A stretch of 64,000 nt of DNA from JAIVJM01 sp963816985 (GTDB lineage Bacteria; Acidobacteriota; Blastocatellia; Pyrinomonadales; Pyrinomonadaceae). Under the pieces are notes generated by a model. That model made no database searches. It saw only the letters and a list, made by a program, of their open reading frames with translations, and was not told the origin of the DNA. Shown here one piece after another: positions 59,876 through 64,000 of the stretch. The DNA is taken from NCBI GenBank assembly GCA_963816985.1, contig CAWFMF010000004.1, forward strand, positions 2,232,001 through 2,296,000, written 5' to 3'. The position numbers were made by a program, and so were the translations under genes. Numbering within the stretch: the stretch's first letter is position 1; each line of letters opens with the position of its first letter.

Positions 59876-60661
59876 ATGAAAGATGTCACCACTACATCAT
59901 TCGGCTTACTTATTGCCTATCTGCTCCCCGGGACCGTAGCTTTATACGGGGCTGTTTTCTGGTCTCAGTCGTTGGCCGAGGTATATAGGACATCACTGTC
60001 TGCGAAGTCAGATGCCACGCTCTTCCTGTTGATTGCAATAGCCGCGCTAGTGGTAGGTCTTTTAATTAACACTGCAAGATGGCTCTTTTTCGAGCGCGCC
60101 CTTTGTAAAGAGTATAGACTTAGTCCAGATGTTTTCCGTAGCTTTACTGACGAGCATAAGCTACAAACTTTCCTCTTAGTTATCGAGGAAACATTCCGCT
60201 ACCAGCAGTTTCTGGGAAACATAGCAATACAGACACCCTTCCTATATTTATCGTGGCTCAAGTGGTACGACTCATCTTTAATAGGGGATACAGGGTTCCT
60301 GACTATAACGATAATATTCTGCGCAATTATAACGGCGCTTTTTGTCATACGATATGAAGTGGAGTGCGGCGCGGCGGGGGCCAAGGGCTATTTCCGCAAT
60401 AAGAGTTGGGCCAGACAAGTGCATTCTAAGTTGGGCGGGAATAGAGGGTCGCGATGGATTCTGTTTGGCTCCTGTATGATTCTTATACTTCTCTATCTTA
60501 TGTTCATGTGTTGTCACTTTAGCGACATGACCGGAAAGTACGTTCTGTTTTTCGTCACCCTCGGCTTCTTAGCAAGTGGCTTAGCAGTAGGAGCTAATGC
60601 GGTTGCGGCACAGAAGCGCTATTCGGAAAGAGGCAATATGCTGAAAGGAGAATCAGGATGA
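59876..60661 (+). CDS. Multi-span membrane protein of unknown function, A+T-rich
   Basis: A 261-residue protein with about five to six membrane helices (SFGLLIAYLLPGTVALYGAV; LFLLIAIAALVVGLLINTA; TITIIFCAIITALFVIRY; WILFGSCMILILLYLMFMC; a C-terminal one). The 60-residue soluble stretch between the second and third helices has aromatic and charged residues (CKEYRLSPDVFRSFTDEHK). Its codon use is clearly less G+C-rich than its neighbours, a sign of recent transfer. Its stop overlaps the start of the KKGSA microprotein, so the two are probably co-translated. Confidence 0.75.
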   Translation: MKDVTTTSFGLLIAYLLPGTVALYGAVFWSQSLAEVYRTSLSAKSDATLFLLIAIAALVVGLLINTARWLFFERALCKEYRLSPDVFRSFTDEHKLQTFLLVIEETFRYQQFLGNIAIQTPFLYLSWLKWYDSSLIGDTGFLTITIIFCAIITALFVIRYEVECGAAGAKGYFRNKSWARQVHSKLGGNRGSRWILFGSCMILILLYLMFMCCHFSDMTGKYVLFFVTLGFLASGLAVGANAVAAQKRYSERGNMLKGESG

Positions 60662-60786
60662 CTAACGGAGCAAAGAAAAGCGGTGCTAAAAAAGGCAGTG
60701 CTAAAAAGGGCAGTGCTAAAAAGGGCAGTGCTAAAAAGGGCAGTGCTAAAAAGGGCAGTGCCAAAAAGGGCGGGAGTAAGAGGTAG
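60658..60786 (+). CDS. KKGSA-repeat microprotein (42 aa)
   Basis: ATG at 60658 overlaps the TGA of the membrane protein (ATGA). The 42 residues are MTNGAKK, SGAKK and then five near-exact copies of the pentapeptide GSAKK before a GGSKR end. At DNA level it is a 15-base tandem repeat GGCAGTGCTAAAAAG. Such lysine/alanine repeats occur in histone-H1-like bacterial proteins and could bind nucleic acid or anionic lipid. Overlap with a membrane-protein gene favours a partner or tail function. No database family is recognised. Confidence 0.68.
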   Translation: MTNGAKKSGAKKGSAKKGSAKKGSAKKGSAKKGSAKKGGSKR

Positions 60787-60839
60787 TTACCAACACGGAA
60801 ATACCCAAGGGTTCTGGCTAGACGTTTCAAGCGGCTAAC

Positions 60840-60877
60840 TGATGCCTGCATGATATCGGTTTTTCATGCAGGCATCA
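60840..60877 (+). terminator. Hairpin after the microprotein gene
   Basis: TGATGCCTGCATGA (60840-60853) pairs perfectly with TCATGCAGGCATCA (60864-60877), loop TATCGGTTTT. The T-run after it is short (CCATTTTG). Confidence 0.6.
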
Positions 60878-61240
60878 CCATTTTGATAACTGTCTCCGAA
60901 CCTTCGCCGGGAAGCAATGCCGGGAGCGGCTTAGAAGTTTGTCGGAGGGACGAGAGCCTTCCGGCAGGCGGAAGGTGCGGCTGCCCGCCGACGGTCTCTA
61001 GTTAACCCCTTACAACCAAAAACATCTCTCCCCGCCTGTGGAATATGATGAGCCTTTGGGAGAGTGTGAGTGGCACTCTGCTTGAGCAGAACAATCCCCT
61101 CCAGTAGTATCAGTCGGAATGTCTTAGCAATACTCCTCGCCACGAGTGGCACTTCATGTTTGTGTAGCTCTGAGCTACTTCCTGGGTACTTCTAGCCCCA
61201 GAAACAACGTCGAAAATAACCTCGGAGGCGGCACGAACCC
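60878..61240. other. Gene-poor island segment, unrecognised
   Basis: No convincing gene. A minus-strand frame at 60931-61152 (HIPQAGRDVFGCKG, LILLEGIVLLKQS) reads like coding sequence but has no start signal or family match, so it may be a remnant of a mobile element. Otherwise nothing is seen. Confidence 0.35.
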
Positions 61241-61462
61241 TTGATATTCACAGGAAAAAGTGTTGTCTGTTTCGCGGGCGAGGACTGGTGGTATCACCAC
61301 CCGCACTCGAAGAACCATCTGATGTGTAGGTTTGCGCGCGCGGGCAATCGTGTCGTGACGACGAGTGTCATGGGTGCGCTTTTCAAGAACGGGCGGGCGT
61401 TGTTCGGGAGATGCTATCCGGACTTTCTGTTGAGTTCAGAGTCGGCGGCGCGGCTGCTATGA
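61241..61462 (+). pseudogene. Truncated 5' copy of a glycosyltransferase gene
   Basis: From TTG at 61241 the frame gives IFTGKSVVCFAGEDWWYHHP and SKNHLMCRFARAGNRV, nearly the same as the start of the glycosyltransferase at 63136, and then runs into unrelated residues (VTTSVMGALFKNG) and a stop after 73 residues. The bases 61277-61324 are identical to 63175-63222 (48 bases), although the surrounding copy is diverged. It is a broken paralogue, not an independent gene. Confidence 0.8.
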
Positions 61463-61569
61463 TACGAACCGGCGCTGATGCCGAACACCCGACGCCAGAA
61501 CTTAAACGCGCGGCGCGGCGTAATGCCGGCAGTAGTCCGAAACGCCGCCCAGAGCCACAGGTGAACGAA

Positions 61570-62082
61570 ATGTTTTGTCCCAAGTGCGGTCAGCAGACAT
61601 CAGACGAGGTTCGCTTCTGCCCGAAGTGCGGGCTTCAGCTTGCGGGGCTCGCAAGCTACGTGGCCGGCAACGGACTCACCCCAGATGGGACTTCTGTCCC
61701 GCCCGCGCCGGTGATGACCGCGCGGCGGCGCGGCATGCGGCGCGGCGCGAAGCTGATGTTCATCAGCGGCGTCCTGCTGCCCGCCGCCGCACTGCTCGCC
61801 TTCGAGGGGGACGCGCCGGGGCCGCTGCTGCTCGTCCTCACGGCGGGCTTGGCGGGGCTGGCATGGCTGGTCTTCTCATGGCTGTTCAACGACAACGTTC
61901 TGCCCGTCGGAAAAGGCGCAAGCCGCAAAGACCTCAGTGCTGCCACGGACAGGCCCGCCCTCGGCGCGGCGCAGTTCACCCCTGCGCCGCTCTTCAATCA
62001 GCAGCGCGCCAACACCGCCGAGATATACCATCCGCCCAGCGTTACTGAGAACACGACGAAGCTGCTCGACAACGACTCCTGA
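61570..62082 (+). CDS. Zinc-ribbon membrane protein with SVTE-TT tail (paralogue of 50993)
   Basis: A 170-residue protein: zinc ribbon (MFCPKCGQQTSDEVRFCPKC), a Pro-rich linker, two membrane helices (KLMFISGVLLPAAALLAF and LLLVLTAGLAGLAWLVFSWL), and a tail ending PSVTENTTKLLDNDS, matching the paralogue at 50993. The upstream in-frame region overlaps the glycosyltransferase fragment and is unlikely to be translated; ATG at 61570 starts exactly at the ribbon. Function unknown. Confidence 0.78.
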   Translation: MFCPKCGQQTSDEVRFCPKCGLQLAGLASYVAGNGLTPDGTSVPPAPVMTARRRGMRRGAKLMFISGVLLPAAALLAFEGDAPGPLLLVLTAGLAGLAWLVFSWLFNDNVLPVGKGASRKDLSAATDRPALGAAQFTPAPLFNQQRANTAEIYHPPSVTENTTKLLDNDS

Positions 62083-62123
62083 GACCCCCTCCTCACGGGT
62101 GCGTGTTAATATTTCAGCTTAAC

Positions 62124-63066
62124 TTATGCGAATCAGGAGTAGAAAAGCAGATGAGCAAGGAGTTGATAAGATGGTTTTGTGGAAACTAAACTTATCGCAC
62201 TCTATTTGCTCATCTGCCACCTCTACGATACGAAACCCGTGCTTAAACAGCAACGCTTGAGCAATAATCACCAGCCGCTTTTTTCGGACGAAGAACTCTT
62301 AACCATGTACTTGTTCGGGCATCTTCAGGGGCTCACGACGCAACGCCGGATTTATGATTACATCCAAAATCACTGGCGCGAGTGGTTTCCCGCCTTGCCC
62401 TCATACCAAAGCGTCAACTGCCGGTTGAATGAACTAGCTCCAGCTTTTGAACTGTTCATCGAACACCTGCTTCTCAATGGTGCATGGCAGGTTCAGGCCA
62501 GTGACGACCGCCTCATTGATAGCGTGCCCGTCATGCTCGCGCGCGGTACTCGCGCCAATCGCGGGCGGGTCGCTCCCGAGTTAGCCGACACCGGCTTTTG
62601 CGCCACTAAACAACAGCATTATCGGGGCGTCAAGCTGCATTTTATTGCTGCGCGGCGAACTGCTAAGTTGCCCTTGCCGGAGAAGATTCACCTCTCACGG
62701 GCTTCGCAGCATGACCTCTCGGCGTTGCGCGAAGTGTCGCCTAGCTTGCCTGCGGGTTGCGGCTTGTTCGCCGACAAAGCCTATTTCCACCGCGACACAG
62801 AAGCCGCTTGCAAAGAGCGCGGCTGGTTTTTAGTCGCCTCATACAAACGTCACCGGCATGAGACGCAGCAGGATGTACCGACGCTCTACAATCGTTTCGT
62901 CTCAACGATTCGTCAGCCATTGGAAAGTTTATTCAACTGGCTGATTCAAAGAACAGACTTACAGAACGCTTCGCGCGTGCGTTCTAGTCAGGGGTTGAAA
63001 GTGCATTGCTATGGCAAACTCGCCGTCGCTTGTTTATTGCTCACTTTCTACTCCTGATTCGCATAA
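62124..63066 (+). mobile_element. IS982-like insertion sequence
   Basis: 22-base perfect terminal inverted repeats (TTATGCGAATCAGGAGTAGA... at 62124-62145, and its complement at 63045-63066) enclose one transposase gene of full length. The element is about 943 bases. The right repeat encodes the transposase C-terminus. I could not find a clear target-site duplication. It looks intact and recent. Confidence 0.86.
62179..63057 (+). CDS. IS982-family DDE transposase
   Basis: A 292-residue transposase starting at GTG. Family features: N-terminal helical region (LFSDEELLTMYLFGHLQGLT), first catalytic Asp in LIDSVPVML, GVKLHFIA, second in GLFADKAYF, and the C-terminal Glu in RQPLESLFNWLI with a VRSSQGLKVHCYGKLAVA end. 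The layout and length (about 290-296) match IS982 transposases. The stop TGA lies inside the right inverted repeat. Confidence 0.88.
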   Translation: METKLIALYLLICHLYDTKPVLKQQRLSNNHQPLFSDEELLTMYLFGHLQGLTTQRRIYDYIQNHWREWFPALPSYQSVNCRLNELAPAFELFIEHLLLNGAWQVQASDDRLIDSVPVMLARGTRANRGRVAPELADTGFCATKQQHYRGVKLHFIAARRTAKLPLPEKIHLSRASQHDLSALREVSPSLPAGCGLFADKAYFHRDTEAACKERGWFLVASYKRHRHETQQDVPTLYNRFVSTIRQPLESLFNWLIQRTDLQNASRVRSSQGLKVHCYGKLAVACLLLTFYS

Positions 63067-63135
63067 CTTTTGAATACCTTTTGAGTACCTTGAGGTACTT
63101 AGACGGGTACAAAAGCGGCTTCCGAAGCACAAAAA

Positions 63136-64000
63136 TTGCCAATATTCTCAGGAAAATCAGTGGTTTGTTTTGGCGGCGAGGACTGGTGGTATCACCACCC
63201 GCACTCGAAGAACCATCTGATGCGGCGGTTCGCAAGGGCAGGGAATCGGGTCATCTTTGTGAACTCGATTTCGATGGGGCTGCCGGGGTTGGGGCATAAG
63301 GATTTGGTGCCGCGCGTGGTGCGGAAGCTGCGGAGCTACGCGAAGCTCGCGCGGCGGACGGAGGAAGGCATCACGGTCGTCTCGCCCGCGAGCCTGCCTT
63401 TCTTCGGGAGCCGTGCGTCGAGGGCGACGAACCGACTGCTCCTGAAGGCGCAGCTCAGGGCGTTGATGCGGCTCAGGGGTTTGGAGAGGCCGGTGCTGTG
63501 GGTGGCGATCCCGACCGCCGCCGAGATGATCGGGGAGCTGGGCGAGTCTCTGGTCGTCTATCACGTCTCGGACAAGTACGACGAGAACCACATGGATCAC
63601 GCGACCGACCCGGCGGCCATCCGTCGTCTGCACGAGCTGGCCATCGAGCGCGCCGACCTCATCTTTTATTCGGGCCGCAAGCTCTTAGAGGAAGCGGAAG
63701 GAGGGCGCGGGCGCTCGTACCTGCTCGAACAGGCGGTGGACTTCGGGCACTGGTCGAGGGTCGGCGTGAAGGGCGAGGGTGCTTTGCGCGTGGCGGAGGA
63801 GATGGAAAAAATTCCGCGCCCGCGGCTCGGCTATTTCGGGGCCATCGAGCCCTGGCTCGTGGATCAGGAACTCATCCGGCGCGCGGCGCAAGAGAGGCCG
63901 GAGTGGCAGTGGGTCTTCATCGGCAACAAGTCGCGCGGGCTGGAGATTGAAGGGCTCGCGAACGTACACTTCCTGCCGCCGGTCGCGTATGAAGAGCTGC
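63136..64000 (+). CDS. Glycosyltransferase (GT-B/TuaH-like), 3' end outside window
   Basis: An open frame of 288 residues from TTG at 63136, cut by the window end. The N-terminus is SVVCFGGEDWWYHHPHSKNH, then LMRRFARAGNRVIFVNSIS. Later VLWVAIPTAAEMI, VVYHVSDKYDENHMD, DLIFYSGRKLLEE and PRLGYFGAIEPWL mark the two GT-B domains. This is the group of TuaH-like transferases in capsule and glycan loci. A GTG at 63160 is another possible start; an in-frame stop at 63100 excludes starts further upstream. A broken copy of its first 35 codons lies at 61241. Confidence 0.88.
   Translation, partial: MPIFSGKSVVCFGGEDWWYHHPHSKNHLMRRFARAGNRVIFVNSISMGLPGLGHKDLVPRVVRKLRSYAKLARRTEEGITVVSPASLPFFGSRASRATNRLLLKAQLRALMRLRGLERPVLWVAIPTAAEMIGELGESLVVYHVSDKYDENHMDHATDPAAIRRLHELAIERADLIFYSGRKLLEEAEGGRGRSYLLEQAVDFGHWSRVGVKGEGALRVAEEMEKIPRPRLGYFGAIEPWLVDQELIRRAAQERPEWQWVFIGNKSRGLEIEGLANVHFLPPVAYEEL

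Noticed and set aside
62121..63069. Target-site duplication of the IS982-like element
   Set aside because: The flanking bases do not show a convincing direct repeat of the expected 6-9 bases.

Overview
The window is high-GC bacterial chromosome. Two very large Oar-type TonB-dependent receptors, Wzm/Wzt polysaccharide export genes, many zinc-ribbon, TPR and STAND proteins, and abundant intergenic palindromes suggest an Acidobacteriota genome, most likely class Blastocatellia. This placement is inferred from gene content, not from a marker-gene phylogeny. There are no rRNA genes, no CRISPR array and no prophage. One tRNA (Ser, GCT) is present.

Layout. 1-6.1 kb: end of an Oar-like receptor, then on the minus strand a TrpF-like protein, two small hypotheticals, gltX and tRNA-Ser. 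6.3-9.35 kb: a DUF4062/NB-ARC/TPR STAND gene with about eleven reading-frame jumps in its first 840 bases. 9.4-12.5 kb: a frameshifted zinc alcohol dehydrogenase, a Tat-exported metallophosphoesterase and a SpoIIE-type phosphatase with a DksA-like zinc finger. 12.7-16.0 kb: an arsenic cluster, with arsR and an ArsN1-like acetyltransferase diverging from two ArsI/CadI paralogues, a frameshifted aquaporin and arsC. 16.3-19.0 kb: a Spy-like periplasmic protein and dxs. 19.3-26.7 kb: a minus-strand polysaccharide operon (WbpA-type dehydrogenase, wecB, heparinase-like lyase, asnB) with a RelE-type toxin-antitoxin pair between the first two. 27-32 kb: a zinc-ribbon/TPR protein with a frameshift, an amino-acid permease and a family A DNA polymerase without a 5' nuclease. 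32.3-37.9 kb: a two-gene TIR-DUF4062-TIR-like plus nSTAND/TPR operon, the strongest candidate for an undescribed signalling or defence system. 38-48 kb: MFS transporter, four-helix-bundle protein, queF, a complete Oar-like receptor, an exported truncated haemoglobin, a rhomboid protease and a TonB-domain protein. 48-58.4 kb: a symporter, nadK, tlyA, wzm/wzt, an RRM protein and a glycosyltransferase. 58.6-64 kb: a tiny membrane protein, msrB, then an A+T-richer accessory stretch with a membrane protein, a KKGSA-repeat microprotein, a glycosyltransferase fragment, a zinc-ribbon protein, an IS982-like element and a glycosyltransferase cut by the window end.

Two themes run through the non-coding DNA. 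Large palindromic repeats of at least four families occupy most convergent gene junctions, probably acting as bidirectional terminators. Three sequences match the -24/-12 sigma-54 promoter: before the complete receptor, before the tiny membrane protein, and before a membrane-anchored hypothetical. Several genes carry single-base frameshifts, so the sequence may contain assembly indels.
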